64,000 nucleotides of DNA from Unio delphinus (GCA_029339505.1 JAQISU010000081.1:21229501-21293500); one strand, 5' to 3'; positions 43,850 through 56,054 are shown, counted from the stretch's first letter. Translations and numbers: made by a program. The notes: a model not told the origin generated them from the sequence alone.

Positions 43850-45835
43850 TGATAATTGTAATGTTCATTTACTGATAATTATAATATTCAGTAGTTGATA
43901 ATTGTAATGTTTAGTTATTGATAATTGTAATATTCAGTGGTTGATAATTACAATAATATTCAATGGCTGAAAATTATAATATTCAGTGGTTGATAATTAC
44001 AATAATATTCAATGGCTGAAAATTATAATATTCAGTGGTTGATAATTGTAATATTCAGTGGTTGATATTCATTTGTAATGTTCATTTACTGAAAGTTGTA
44101 ATATTCAGTAGTTGATAATTACAATATTCAGTGGCTGATAATTATAATATTCAGTGACTAATAATTGTAATGTTCAGTGGTTGATAATTGTAATATTCAG
44201 TGGTTGATATTTATTTTGTAATGTTCATTTACTGATAATTGTAATATTCAGTGGTTGATAATTACAATATTCAGTGGCTGATAATTATAATATTCAGTGG
44301 CTGATAATTGTAATGTTCAGTGGTTGATAATTGTAATATTCAGTGGTTGATAATTATAATATTCAGTGGTTGATAATTGTAATATTCAGTGGTTGATATT
44401 CATTTGTAATGTTCATTTACTGATAATTGTAATATTCAGTGGTTGATAATTATAATATTCAGTGGTTGATAATTGTAATATTCAGTGGTTGATAATTGTA
44501 ATATTCAGTGGTTGATAATTGTAATATTCAGTGGTTGATAATTGTAATATTCAGTGGTTGATAATTGTAATATTCAGTGGTTGATAATTGTAATATTCAG
44601 TGGTTGATGTTCATTTGTAATGTTCATTTACTGATAATTGTAATATTCATTGGTTGATAATTAGAATATTCAATGACTGATAAGTATAATGTTCAGTGGC
44701 TGATAATTGTAACTTGCAATGGCTGATAATGGTAATGTTCAGTGACTGATAAGTATAATATTCATTGGTTAATAATTGTAATGTTCAGTAACTGTTACTG
44801 ATAATTTTAGTATTCATTGGATGATAATTGTTATATTCAATGGCTGATAATTATAATATTGAATGACTGATATTTGTAATCTTCTTTGGCTGATAATGGT
44901 AATCTTCTTTGGCTGATAATTCAAGGTTCTTTGGTTAATGATAATAATGTTCAGTGACTGATAATTGTAATATTCCTTGGTTGATAATTCTTACGTTCTT
45001 TGGCTGAATATTGCAATGCTCAGTAGCTGATAATTTTAATGTTTAATAACTGATAATTCTAATGTTTAGTTACTGATAATTGTAATGTTCAATGACTGAT
45101 AAGTATAATATTCGGTGGTTGATAATTGTAATGTTCAGTCACTGATAATTGCAGTTTTCATTGGATGATAATTGTAATATTCAATGGCTGATACTTCTAA
45201 TGTTCAGTGACTGATAATTCTAATGTTCAATGACTGATAATTCTAATGTTCCATGACTGATAATTCTATTGTTCAGTGACTGATAATTGTGATGTTCAGT
45301 AGCTGATAATTGTAATGTTCAATGACTGATATTCTAACTTTCTTTGGCTGATAATTGTAATGTTCAATGACTGATAATTGTGATGTTATTATTGTTGTTG
45401 TTGGGTTTAATGCCGTTTTTCAGCACATGATAGGCTATGCATGGCAGCCAGTAATGATGGTGGAGGAATAACCTGGTAAAACTCCTGGAAAGAACCATGA
45501 GCTACGAGAAGCTACTGGCAAGCTTTCTCACATACCCACATTGGCCGAATCTGAGACTCGAACTCACGCAAACAGAATTGAAATGGCAGTGATCCATAAG
45601 GAGAGCACTTTATACCGAACTGCCACTTGGGGCCCTGATAATTGTAATGTTCTTTGATTGATAATTGTAATGCTCAATGATATAATTGCAATGCTCAATG
45701 AAATAATTGTAATGCTCAAAGACAGATAATTGTACTGTTCATTGTTGATGAATGTAATGCTCCCTGACAAATAGTTGTAATGTTCAGTCGCAGATAATTG
45801 TAATATTCAATGACAAATAATTGTTATTGTTCAAT
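43850..45835 (+). repeat. Minisatellite, 23-bp unit, about 2 kb
   Basis: The unit is TGATAATTGTAATATTCAGTGGT with many variants. Between about 43860 and 44640 a higher-order block recurs (TTCATTTACTGATAATTGTA opening, GTTGATATTCATTTGTAATG closing). The right third is more diverged. A SINE interrupts it at 45386-45634. The array ends about 250 bp before exon 16. Confidence 0.95.
45386..45634 (-). repeat. tRNA-derived SINE, family A, inside minisatellite
   Basis: The minus strand starts GGGGCCCCAAGTGGCAGTTC and carries GAGTTCGAGTCTCAGATTCG (B box) and a tail ending ACAACAACAATAATAA. It is flanked by CTGATAATTGTGATG and CTGATAATTGTAATG, consistent with a target duplication within a repeat unit. 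Confidence 0.8.
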
Positions 45836-46090
45836 TGCTGTTAATTCTCATGAACAACAAAATACAGAGCACACCACATTCACAGTTGTGCTTTATGTAC
45901 TTATCCTGACAATATGAACGTTTATATTAAGAAACAGTTTAGAAAGTCGATTTTTTTTATTACCGTCAAGCTCTTCAGAAACAGTATAGAAAATGTAATT
46001 TTTTTTTAATTACTGTTCAGCTTTTGAGAAACAGTCTAGAAACTCTTAATTTTTAATATTTATTTTAATATTTTTTTATATTCCTGTCAG

Positions 46091-46239
46091 GCTCTTCAGT
46101 ACCTGAAGAAGGTGTGTAACCACCCAGCCCTGGTCCTTAATCCCAGCCACCCTAAATATGATGAAATCATGCAGCAGCTGAAACAGCAGAATTCCTCTCT
46201 TCATGATATACAACTCGCACCAAAACTCACAGCTCTTAG
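46091..46239 (+). CDS. BTAF1: BTAF1 exon 16 of window
   Basis: The acceptor is TATTCCTGTCAG and the donor TTAG|GTTAGT; enters in phase 0 and leaves in phase 2. It encodes ALQYLKKVCNHPALVLNPSH, then QNSSLHDIQLAPKLTAL. LQYLxKxCNHPALVL is the SNF2 lobe-2 entry motif. Confidence 0.97.
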
Positions 46240-46714
46240 GTTAGTCTTAGCAGAGGTTGCTCAAGACAGGTTTTACTGTATTATGATTGGGTAATGTATT
46301 TGAAGAATAACCAAGTGAACAAGTTTATGTTAAAAAAATCTGTAAACAGTAAGTGCACAGTCTGTATTTATTTGAATGTTAAATGTTCTTTATTTGCAGA
46401 AGAATGGATAAACATAGTGTCCTCTGTACATCTAACATGTGCAGCCTCCATTTAGAGGACAATTATATGAAGATATAAGAAACTGTCCATTATAAACAGG
46501 TGTCATTAGTATGGAGACATCCTTTAAAGCAAATTTCCTATAATGATCTCCCCTTCCTACTGGTATTCTCACCAATTCCCGTGACTATTTAAATCAATCT
46601 ACAAGAAATTTTTAAGATGGAGGATCTTTGTCTTAAAAGGGAAGTATACTTCTTCAAATAGTTTACCAACTTTATCTTGCTCTTTTCTTCTGTTGACAGT
46701 TTTCTGTCTTTTGT

Positions 46715-47080
46715 AGAATTACATAGCTGCCAACTGTCTCATTTTTTTCTGTATTTGTCCTGTATTTTGGACCTGACTACAGGTGTATGTTTATTTGGCA
46801 AAAGATACGTTTTTAAATTTTATAAACTAATAATAAAAGTTCCTTGGAATTTTCAGTTTAGAATAGGTATTTGGTTTCATTTTGATAGAAATGTATCATA
46901 TGTATATAGGAATACAGTTCTGCAGTATAAATGGTTCATTCGAAATTGAGGCTATCATGCCTGTCTTAATCTGCCATATTGGATTTTGCAAGAATGAAGT
47001 AGTAATGAGGCAGAAAAAGAGCTTTCATTTTTGCCCTACATTCTCTCCATGCCAGCATCCCATTAACAAGAAATGACACA
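46715..47080 (+). repeat. Dispersed repeat related to 26380-26700
   Basis: Shared blocks in the same order: TAGCTGCCAACTGTC, TGTATTTGTCCTGTATTTTGGA, TGGTTCATTCGAAATTGAGG and TGCCATATTGGATT. It probably represents the 5' non-coding end of the same transposon family as the hAT-like relic in intron 10. Confidence 0.55.
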
Positions 47081-47252
47081 TTTTCATGCCACCCTTGTCA
47101 TATCCTGGTGGGTGGAAGGCTTCTGTTGTTCACTGTCAAATGGGAAATTATTTGTTACAATAACAATAATTAGTGGACCTAGCAAGTGGTTTCAGAGGGC
47201 CTCAGTATGATATTCAGCACACTTTCATTGTCCAGAGTTCAAGAACCCTTCA

Positions 47253-47575
47253 ACCGCTTCGGTGGCCTAGTGGTTAGAGCGTCCGCCCCGGAAGCGGGAG
47301 GTCTCAGTTCAATCCCCGGCCGAGTCATACCAAAGACTTACAAAAATGGTACTAACAGCTGCCTCGATTGACGCTCAGCATAAAGAGGTTAGTGTTAGGA
47401 CTGGTCGGCCTGGTGTCAGGATAATGTGACTGGGTGAGACATCATGCTACATGTCTGCGGCATGATGTCTTAGTGCTAGACATCACTATAAACTGCCTCA
47501 CTGCAGACATCGTAGCGATATAACTGAAAAATTGTTAAAGCTACATTAAAAATCCTTATCAAACAAACAAACAAA
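47253..47575 (+). repeat. Full-length tRNA-derived SINE, family B, with target duplications
   Basis: It begins with a clear tRNA-like head: GGTGGCCTAGTGGTTAGAGC (A box), CCCCGGAAGCGGGAGGTCTC (arms) and GGTCTCAGTTCAATCCC (B box). A 3' body follows that is shared with 16031-16208 and 31371-31470, then an (AAAC)n tail. Identical 13-bp repeats CAAGAACCCTTCA flank it at 47240-47252 and 47576-47588. It resembles the V-SINE-type elements reported from molluscs; that placement is from memory and unchecked. Confidence 0.85.
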
Positions 47576-48749
47576 CAAGAACCCTTCAGCTACAGGACTC
47601 CCCAGAGACCCATTCAAAGCAGATATAGAGATCATTTGTAATGTAAAATCATAATGTTTTTTTTACTGTTACTATTCACAAAAACCAATGGCACCCTTCA
47701 GCTAGTCATAGACATAAGCACACTCATTCATTTTATTTATGCCCCATGGTTCAAATGGGAAACACCAAGGTGGGTTTTAAATGCCTTGTAGGAAAGTGAG
47801 ACATCGCTATCAGATGCATATGTAAATGATCTCAAATTACATGAAATTCTTGCAGTTTGCTTTCAGGGAACAGCATATCAGTCAGCGCACACTCATTTTG
47901 TTTGAATGTCAGTCTCTGGGTTTTTCACACAATGTTTGCAGATTAATGGCCCATTTTCAGGACCACTTCATGGCAAAAAACATCCAATCCAATCACCTGC
48001 ATGAAATTCTTTAAAGTGCACAGTAGAATTATATTTTGAAGCAAGACATAATTTTCCATGAAAACTAATGTAAATAGAGTATATCTCCAAAAGGAATGAG
48101 CCATGATTGTCAGCGCTATGGTTGTTCCAGTTATAGCAAAGGAAATTATTTCAGCCTAAAAATTCCTTTGCCTGTTAAGTTTGCTCCATGCAGCAGTAGA
48201 CCTCATTGCCCTTGGCTGCCAGGCTATGTGACCATTACAGTTGATTCTCTTATTCTAATGGAGGCTGATACTTTGTCTCTTGGACCAACCAGTAATTGTC
48301 TCCATCACAGAGAATGGGATGTCGGGTGTTTTCCTTGCTGGTGCAACCTCCAGAGATGATGGTTTGCACAGATGAAAACTCAGATGATGGGTTACTATCT
48401 CCTTCCATCATTCCTGGATGCCATTGTAGTGTGGCCACATATGATTGTCTTTTATATATCTATATTCTATAGATGAAAGCCGTACTGAATGCATTTCCCA
48501 GGTGGTTTGAGGAGCTACATGTAAAGTGCATTTTTATTCTGCCTGACACTCAAGTATGGTGAGTTATATCAGATGGCAAAGGGAACTTAATCTCCAAACA
48601 TTTGCATTTTTGAGGATTTTCTAAAGTTGGGTATTTCTTGACAAATCCACATACGAATTTGTAATCTTCCAGGTCAACTAAACGTATTAACAGACTCACT
48701 GTCACATAAGAATAAACTGATACAAACAGAATGCTCACATCACCTCTTG

Positions 48750-49495
48750 CTTATGTGCCCACTGGGATAATCACCCACCTACACTTGCAGTATCTGTTTA
48801 TCATCTTCTAGGTCAACTATATGTATTACTGGACTTGCTGTCATGGAAGAGTAAACTGATACAAACAGAATGGTCACCTTTACCTCTTGCATTTGTGCCC
48901 ACTGGGACAAGTCACTGGTGGATCTACTTGCTACAAGGTGGAATTAAAAACTCCCAACCTTTGAATTACCAGTTATGGATCCAAAGACCTGGGTAGTTAT
49001 TGATCTTTCCATTGATTGGAATGGTTTGGGCAGGTAAACACTGCCCAATTGCAATAGTTATATGGAAAGCTAGAGAAATGGAGTGTTGCCTCATCCTGAT
49101 TGTTACACTCAAATAGAAAAAAAAATCGATGGTGGGATGAAGGTTAGAGTACACTTTTTCCAAGCTTCTAACTCCGAGAAGTTTCATTCCAGATGGCTTA
49201 GTTAGATCTGGTGCATCACATCACTAAAGTGCAACAGGTTATCTTTTAGGGTCATTCCAGAGAAAGTGGCTTGATAGATTTGTGGGAGGTAAATTTTCCC
49301 TTTTATAAAATCCATGCCATGGATATGGAGTTGATGCTTTCTGTGGGTTAAGTAAATGTAACTCCTTCCATCTCATTCATATTTTCACAAGGTATCATGA
49401 TTGGGTAATATATTTGAAGAAGTAAATTGTTTCTTGTTTCTTATTTGTTTGATAATACTTACCCAATCATAATATGGATATATCTGCCATGCCTT
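48750..49495 (+). pseudogene. Old DIRS-type retrotransposon relic
   Basis: The plus strand reads with breaks KSLVDLLATRWN, KLPTFELPVMDPKTWVV and DLSIDWNGLGR. This parallels CPMIDLLQQGG..PDPEAWVVDARSITWEGLW in the younger element (60340-60460), the segment after RNase H. At 49388-49480 follows a diverged internal complementary region: TATCATGATTGGGTAATATA, later ATACTTACCCAATCATAAT. The left and right limits of the element are not clear. Confidence 0.65.
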
Positions 49496-50343
49496 CTGTT
49501 GGTTACATCCTTCTAAGAAAGCATGCATTACACTCCAGTATTTACTGAAGGATTCAAGGATGAGATCGCTATTTAACTTACTCCTATCTGGTCATATAAC
49601 TTTGAGCTTTCTTAGCCTGGAAGGGCTAGATATGTGAATTAGTAATAGTTTTCCTTAGACAGTATGAACATGTAAGTATCATTGAAGCAACATGTTATTG
49701 GAAAGAAATGGTGAACTTGAACTAGTTCATTGGCAAACCCTCCAAGGCAGAAGCTAAACATCCCTTTGTGTGTGGATCTGCATGTACATCCAATTGTTTA
49801 CATCTTAGATTAAACTCAATGTTAATGCGTTTTCACTTGGAAGTTAAATAAAAGGCAAGCTTTGCAAAAAGGGATATGTCAGATTAAATAATTTTTCTAT
49901 TGTCCGTATACATATCTGCACCAGAAAATATTTATACACACAGGACTGAAGTTGAACTATTTCAGTCTTTGCATTTTGTTTCTGAATGGAGAAAATGTCA
50001 ACTTGCAAGATCCTGTTTCCAATGACATATTTTTTCATTTTTAATTTTATTAATGCATAATACATGCCAGGAGTTTTGAAAATAAAAGGAACAAAATACT
50101 TTTCTGTCAGTTTCAGTTGTAAATTTTGTTATCATTTCAAAGTAACAAACTGTGTAATTTATTTCGCTTATTTATAACTGAAGTCATAATTTAAAGGGCA
50201 TAAAATAGGGCATGTATTCGAGCCCAAAAACTGCAGTATAATGCAAATGACAAGAAAGACATATCATAGAATTTGTATCATATTCCTTGGATGGAACTTC
50301 TTTAAAAATCAGAACCAGATCTGATATTTAGGCATCACAAAAT

Positions 50344-50604
50344 ATCGTATATACTAACGAGTCCAGCTGCAAACTGCACCAACAGATTAGGCTGTATGCA
50401 GTAGGTTAATAGTTATCAGTAGAACAATCAACATAGACCCATATCTGTTGCTGCATAATAAACCGATAGATCAGGGTCTATGCAGTTTGTTAGGAGTAGT
50501 AAGTTAAATAAAATAGACCCTGATCTGCCAGCACATTATTATATGGCAGATCAGATTCAGTGTTGCTAGGAGTTACATTTGACTTGTTAGTGAGTATTTA
50601 CAGT
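50344..50604 (+). mobile_element. Palindromic MITE-like element, copy 2
   Basis: Ends GTATATACTAACGAGTC and, reverse complemented, AAATACTCACTAACAAGTC match those of 9529-9745. The interior has the same TGCAAACTG, TAGACCC and GATCTGC blocks. Confidence 0.6.
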
Positions 50605-51364
50605 ACTACATGGAGTATACAGGAAATAGAGCTAATGCTAACCATACTTTAGGAGTTTTAAAACCTTGTCATCTTGCCTGCAAAAAAAGTGAAAGAATTG
50701 TCTTTCCAGAGTTTAATTAGGCCTATTTTAAACAATACTTGTATGCTTGGGACCCCTTCTCCCAATTATTGAGTAATGAACTTGGAAAAAAAAGTTTAAT
50801 TAGATTACATACTCAATAACATTTATAAGTGCTCAATTGATGAACTGAAATGAGTTACCCGACATGTGACTAGGGCCGCTGGTTCTTAAGTATGTAGGAT
50901 TTGTATACCTTTTAACTTTTTTTTTTTTTCCGCCTCTTTTATTTGATTCAAAAGACATAATTAACATGATAATAGAAAAGGAGGCCCGCTTTTTATTGAG
51001 TGCAATAATACAGCAAATGTTTCTGCTAGTTTGATATCAAAACACGGTCTGCACTTAATTAGGTTCTAAAGGAAATGCTCGCGGACATATTTGTTTTGGT
51101 TGATTGACACATTTTACATTTAATTACAAGAGGACACATTGCATTTATGATGATTACACTTAAAAGAAACTAAAAAACAGAACTGGAACACAAATTTCAA
51201 TTGATAAAAAATAATTTTATTTGTATTTATTTATTAAAGTACTCCATTAGGCGTGACATTTTCATTGATCAAAATCTCCTTCAATATAGGTAATTGTAGT
51301 GTACTGATAATGTCATTTGGAAAAAAAGTATGTAAAAAAAAATGTTTTGACATCTTTCTAAAGT

Positions 51365-51590
51365 TGATATTTCCTAATAATGTTGATTGCAATTTTCAGG
51401 TCCTATTTATTGTTTTCAACGATAAAACGAGAGATATATCAAAGTTTCTGTTACCAATTTTGATTGCGATTTTCTTAAAGTTCAACAAATAGGGATCAGA
51501 TATTTGATATTTTCTAGTTTAAAAAATGGGATCCACGCCTGACTGTGTTTTAAGTGGGTATGCAAGTTATCAGTTATCAAGGGAGTGGTA
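51365..51590 (-). mobile_element. pogo-type transposon end, second copy
   Basis: Reverse complement reads CTCCCTTGATAACTGATAAC, GTCAGGCGTGGATCCCATTT, then GAAACTTTGATATATCTCTC. This parallels 22475-22640 (GCTCCCTCGATAACTCGCGC, GGCGTGGATCCCG, GAAACCTTGATATGTCGCCC). Confidence 0.6.
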
Positions 51591-52436
51591 TATAAATTCT
51601 GTGAACGTTTTTTTTTTGTTTTAGGACTTGTGGATTTCATTAAAAAATTTGAAGCTTTTTGTGATGTGTCCATGCCATATTCCTCCATATTAAATTACCT
51701 AACCACCTTATGAATTATGTACAATTGGCCGACATATATGGAACTTGCCTCTTGATAAATTGTCAGCATCAAATTACGATGTTCTAATAGACATACCATC
51801 AATGATGATGATGCACTTATATAAAACCAAGTTGCTATTGTTACATTTTCTTTCAAAATATGATTTGATTTTCAATGTATTTTATAAAAGATACAATTTG
51901 ATGTTTTCTTCGTTACTTTTCCGTACTACCTTGTCAACTATCAACCCCAAACTTGATGTGCCTTGAATTTGTTTTTTCCCAAGACCAGGTTATTGCTTCT
52001 ATTGTCAAGGAAACTGAAGTAAATCAGATGGACAGTAGTCTCGGCAATAATTGCATATTAATACTTTTTCAAGTATTTCTGGCAGCACATTTTTAAGAAA
52101 AAAATTGGCATGAAACTAAAGTCCAGAAACTTAAGTAATCAGGAACTCTACACAAGCAAATGTTGAAAGTATGGCTTAAAGGATACTTTTGAATTCCATT
52201 TGCTTGCTAAATGTCAGTGGCTTAGGCTTGTTGCAAGTGTCATGTGATGGAATTGTGTGCTTGAATTGGAACTCAGATGCTTCAAGAAAATGGAGCTATA
52301 TTTTTTTGATTATGGAATTCCTATCAGAGCGATCAACAAGTGTCTGAATCAGCAGGAAAGATTGTGCCAATCAGTTAACTTTGCTCAAGTTAACAATTCT
52401 GCATTTCACATAATCTATAATATCTTGTCATTGCAG

Positions 52437-52574
52437 GCAGTTGCTAAATGACTGTGGCATTGGATTAGTGAGTGAGTCCAGTATAGATGACACACCTGTG
52501 GTCAACCAGCACCGAGTCCTGCTTTTCTGTCAGCTGAAGAGCATGTTGGAAATTGTTGAGAAAGACCTTCTTAA
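52437..52574 (+). CDS. BTAF1: BTAF1 exon 17: lobe 2, motif IV
   Basis: The acceptor is TCATTGCAG and the donor CTTAA|GTATAT; enters in phase 2 and leaves in phase 2. It encodes QLLNDCGIGLVSESSIDDTP, then QHRVLLFCQLKSMLEIVEKD. HRxLxFCQLKSMLxIVExDLL is motif IV of the ATPase. Confidence 0.97.
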
Positions 52575-52924
52575 GTATATTCTAACTTTTTATTGTCAGC
52601 TTTTATTTGACATTGCATGTTTTTTTTTAGATGAATTGATATAATATTCTGGCACAATGTCTGTTAAATTAGTTTCAGGGCTATTTAAAATGCAGCATCA
52701 CAGGAGTTACCTAAAAGTGTCAATAGACAAAATAATTTTGCATTTTACAAGTTTGATTACAAGCTTGATTTACCAGAGCAATAATTAATCATTCCCATGA
52801 AGGCCGCATCTCTTTATTGTTCTACCTTTAACCTAATCTCAATAAAATTTCATAGCTGCTGCTTTTATGTTTAGGGACAACTGTATGTTATGAGGAGGTA
52901 ACTCCCTTCATTTTTGACCGATTC

Positions 52925-53290
52925 TTCAAACCTATTATGATTGGGTAATGTATTTGAAGAAACCAATTTTTTAAGTGAATATTATTTTTAATAATAACTT
53001 ACTAATCATAATATGTCCACTTCCTCCCAAGCCCTCCACACATTTATATTCCTGGAAAGAGCATGCACTTCTGCTCTGTTAGTAACTGAGGAATAATGAA
53101 ATTTGGTGCCATTCTCTCTCAGCAAGTGGACACCACTTGCCTTTCTTATATCTCAATAATCTGAGCATTTTCAGTGCTAAATTAGTCCAAAGACAATAAC
53201 ATCTTTTGTCATTTTTAAGTTCTGGATTCGTCAGGTAGCGGAAGGACTCCTAATGTATTGTGATTGAATAAGTATTATTGAAGAACGTAT
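52925..53290 (+). mobile_element. DIRS relic, 3' end
   Basis: TTATGATTGGGTAATGTATT followed by AATAACTTACTAATCATAAT (52931-53012) is a diverged internal complementary region. About 250 bp on, CTAATGTATTGTGATTGAAT (53252) matches the right terminal repeat. Its spacing to the 3' end (about 360 bp) equals that of the intact element (61912 to 62276). Confidence 0.65.
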
Positions 53291-53687
53291 TTTAATTTAA
53301 AATCAGGGTTTTTGCATGATCATTAGTACTCGGAGCAATAATATCTTAAGAATTTGACATTTTTCGCAATATCATACAGCCAATATCAGCAACTAATGTT
53401 GATCATGTGACTTTAAATGTTCATGTGATATGAGGAGACTGGTGTAGATGGGCAATAATTCAAGGTTGTTTTTTTTAATTTGAATTTTTATTGATTAAAA
53501 TAAATGATCCTTGTTCTTTAAGTAAAAGAATTTAATATATGTACTCATTTCAGATGAGATTTATTTTTGAACTCCTCTAATAACTTTCCTTCAGCAGATT
53601 CACATTGGTCAGCTCTTAATAATTTTTTCAGTTGAAGTGAGTTTTCATGTAAGATCTTCTTGATTAAGGGTTTTCCAAAAATGACAT

Positions 53688-53902
53688 TTTAACTTTTTTA
53701 CAGTACATTTTATTAATAGTTTGATTTTGTTTTAACTTTTTTACAGTACATTTTATTAATAGTTTGATTTTGTTTTAACTTTTTTACAGTACATTTTATT
53801 AATAGTTTGATTTTGTTTTAACTTTTTTACAGTACATTTTATTAATAGTTTGATTTTGTTTTAACTTTTTTACAGTACATTTTATTAATAGTTTGATTTT
53901 GG
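53688..53902 (+). repeat. Tandem repeat, 43-bp unit, 5 copies
   Basis: CAGTACATTTTATTAATAG starts at 53701, 53744, 53787, 53830 and 53873. Each copy contains TTTAACTTTTTTACAG, which looks like a splice acceptor with a branch site. Copies are almost identical. Confidence 0.95.
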
Positions 53903-54287
53903 GCTGTAAATACTATGAACATAAATGCATGTTGGCAGCAACTGATTATAAAATTTAGAAAATGCAATAAAAACCTGTTTTGAGAGACTGCTGTTTTTGA
54001 AGATAACCTATCATATAAGAGCAGATTCTTAATGCACAGATAACTTGTACATTGTGTTTTGACCTCTCTTGAGAAACCACCTGTCTTCAGAGACCACTTT
54101 TTGCTGGTAGAATAGATGGTCTTTCGAAGTAGTTTTACTATAGTATACTACAATCTTGACACAAGAAGTTGATTTTTGTATGGTGACCAGAATTTGTTCC
54201 ACAAATCTGTAGTCTGAACTACTACATGCATTATAAATTCAACTGTTTGTACTTTAAGAAAGATTATATTGGCTGTTTACATTGCAG

Positions 54288-54365
54288 GGCTTGTATGCCG
54301 AGTGTGACTTATTTGCGTCTAGATGGCAGTATACCTGCAGGCAGCCGACATGATATTGTGCATAG
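54288..54365 (+). CDS. BTAF1: BTAF1 exon 18 of window
   Basis: The acceptor is TACATTGCAG and the donor CATAG|GTAAGC; enters in phase 2 and leaves in phase 2. It encodes ACMPSVTYLRLDGSIPAGSR, then HDIVH. PSVTYLRLDGSIPxGxRxxIV is the conserved lobe-2 segment between motifs IV and V. Confidence 0.98.
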
Positions 54366-54423
54366 GTAAGCAGTCAGCTGAATGATTAAAGCAAAATTAA
54401 TTGAAATGATACTAAAACTGTCC

Positions 54424-54735
54424 CATTCTGTAACACTGCCTTCTCTGCAAACTATATGTGAAATTCCATGAAATTAGCCTCTCTGTAACACTGCCTCCTC
54501 TGCAGACTGTATCATTGAACTCCTTTAAATTGGCTTTTCTGTCACACTGTCTCTTCTGTAGACTGTATCAATGAAACTATCTTAAATTGGCCTTTCTGTC
54601 ACACTGTCTCTTCTGTAGACTGTATCAATGAAACTCTCTTAAATTAGCCTTTCTGTCACACTGTCTCTTCTGAAGACTGTATCAGTGAAACTCTCTTAAA
54701 TTGGCCTCTCTTTAACACTGCCTCTGCAGTCTTAA
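54424..54735 (+). repeat. Tandem repeat, about 57-bp unit, 5 copies
   Basis: TTCTGTCACACTGTCTCTTC, TGTAGACTGTATCAATGAAA, CTCTCTTAAATTGGCC form the unit. Central copies are nearly identical and the outer ones are diverged. Confidence 0.9.
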
Positions 54736-55615
54736 TCAGTTTCAGTGGATACTACAAGAACCTCAAAAATGTTGAGGTCTTAACATTGTTGGGAAGATTT
54801 ATTAATGTCTATGACCTACATACAGGCAAGAAGTTGATCTTTTTTGCTATGCTGGTCATTGACCAAAAGAGTTTTATACTACGGCCTGTAATCCATCATT
54901 CATCATCTGATTTCTGTACATCTGCCATCACAAGTTTCTTATCACTGCTTCTCCTAAAATGGAACTCTACTTGAAACTATGCACATACATTCATCTTATT
55001 GTCTTGTTGGCCTTATATAAAAATGGTATGCCATGGACTTAAGTATGGTCACCTTGAAAATGGTGAAAATGGTGCTAATCAAACTCTAGTATCTTGGCCA
55101 TGGTGGACTTCTTTCAAACCATGTTATCACTGAATTGAAAGTCATAGTGACGTGGTGTTTCACTGAAACACTTCTTGGATGCAATTATGTAGAAAACTGA
55201 TCCATATCAGATTTACAGTATGTCCACCATGGGAACAATATTGAAAATCATGTTATAGCTAGTTCTTCTGAACAGATATGCATATCAATACTTAGTTTTC
55301 ATCCTAAAACTTTATATGCTGTGTAATTAATCCTAAATAAAAATCATGCTGAGCTCTATTATGGCCACCATGAGAAACTTGTAACGATATCTAATAGGAC
55401 CTTTAAAAAAAGATGCTGAGCAATAGTGGCCATGTAAAAATTTTTGTTTTCTATATTCCTTCTCAGGAAATGGTTGCATTATAATGGGGTCTTAATTAAA
55501 ACCCTTTTCACATTAAAACTCTTCTCACTCCCTTCTCACTATATTTATATGGTCCTTGAGGAAAATGATGACAGTCAGATTTCCCAAAATTTAAAAAATC
55601 TTTTAAGAGACTATA

Positions 55616-55806
55616 TTTCTCCTTTGAATACGTTCCCCAATCACATTACTTTAGGGATATTAGCCTGCTACCTCGCGAATCCAGCCCTACCAAAAGACGA
55701 AAATTCGTCTTTCCTGTCTATGTCATATAGACAAAGGGCAATAACTCTTGCCCCTTACCTCCCCTTGCTACCCGCTAGGTGTCGCTGTTTCTTTAGTTTT
55801 TTAGCT
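55616..55806 (+). repeat. DIRS left inverted terminal repeat
   Basis: It starts TTTCTCCTTTGAATACGTTC and runs to about TTAGTTTTTTAGC. It is the inverted counterpart of 62066-62276 with few differences; the main one is CTTTGAATACGTT here against CGAGAATACTTA on the right. Confidence 0.9.
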
Positions 55807-56054
55807 TCGCTGTACGCGAAAACACGTACAATTAGACCTCCAATGAATCCAAGCCATCTTAGTGTAAATTCTGACCATCCGAAGTTAAATTTGGAATTAC
55901 TGTGTTGGATAATCATTCCTCTACAGGTCGTATACATTATTTTACAATATTTTCCAATTTGAGTGACTTTGTCACCTTTTCTAGACTTCGGACCAGGTTG
56001 CAACGTGGTCAAAAGCACGCTTATGGCGGTACTAGCATGTAATACATGTAGCAC

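Larger units (their letters stand above)
39090..46090 (+). other. Intron 15
   Basis: A 7-kb intron. Contents in order: a tRNA-like fragment (39190-39310, minus), a hAT-like element with a nested palindrome (39383-41327), unassigned AT-rich sequence (41328-43850), and a 2-kb minisatellite with a SINE inside (43850-45835). Confidence 0.65.
46240..52436 (+). other. Intron 16
   Basis: A 6.2-kb intron. It holds a DIRS-end fragment right after the donor (46275-46310), a dispersed repeat related to the hAT-like relic (46715-47080), a full SINE-B (47253-47575), an old DIRS relic (about 48750-49495), a MITE-like palindrome (50344-50604) and a pogo end (51365-51590). 49700-50340 and 51600-52436 show nothing. 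Confidence 0.6.
52575..54287 (+). other. Intron 17
   Basis: It holds the 3' end of another DIRS relic (52925-53290) and a 43-bp tandem array (53688-53902). The rest is AT-rich without recognised content. Confidence 0.6.

Noticed and set aside
43850..45835. CRISPR-like repeat array
   Set aside because: The 23-bp units are directly tandem without spacers, in a eukaryotic intron.
47257..47330. Stand-alone tRNA gene
   Set aside because: A and B boxes are good, but the segment continues into a SINE body with an (AAAC)n tail and target duplications.
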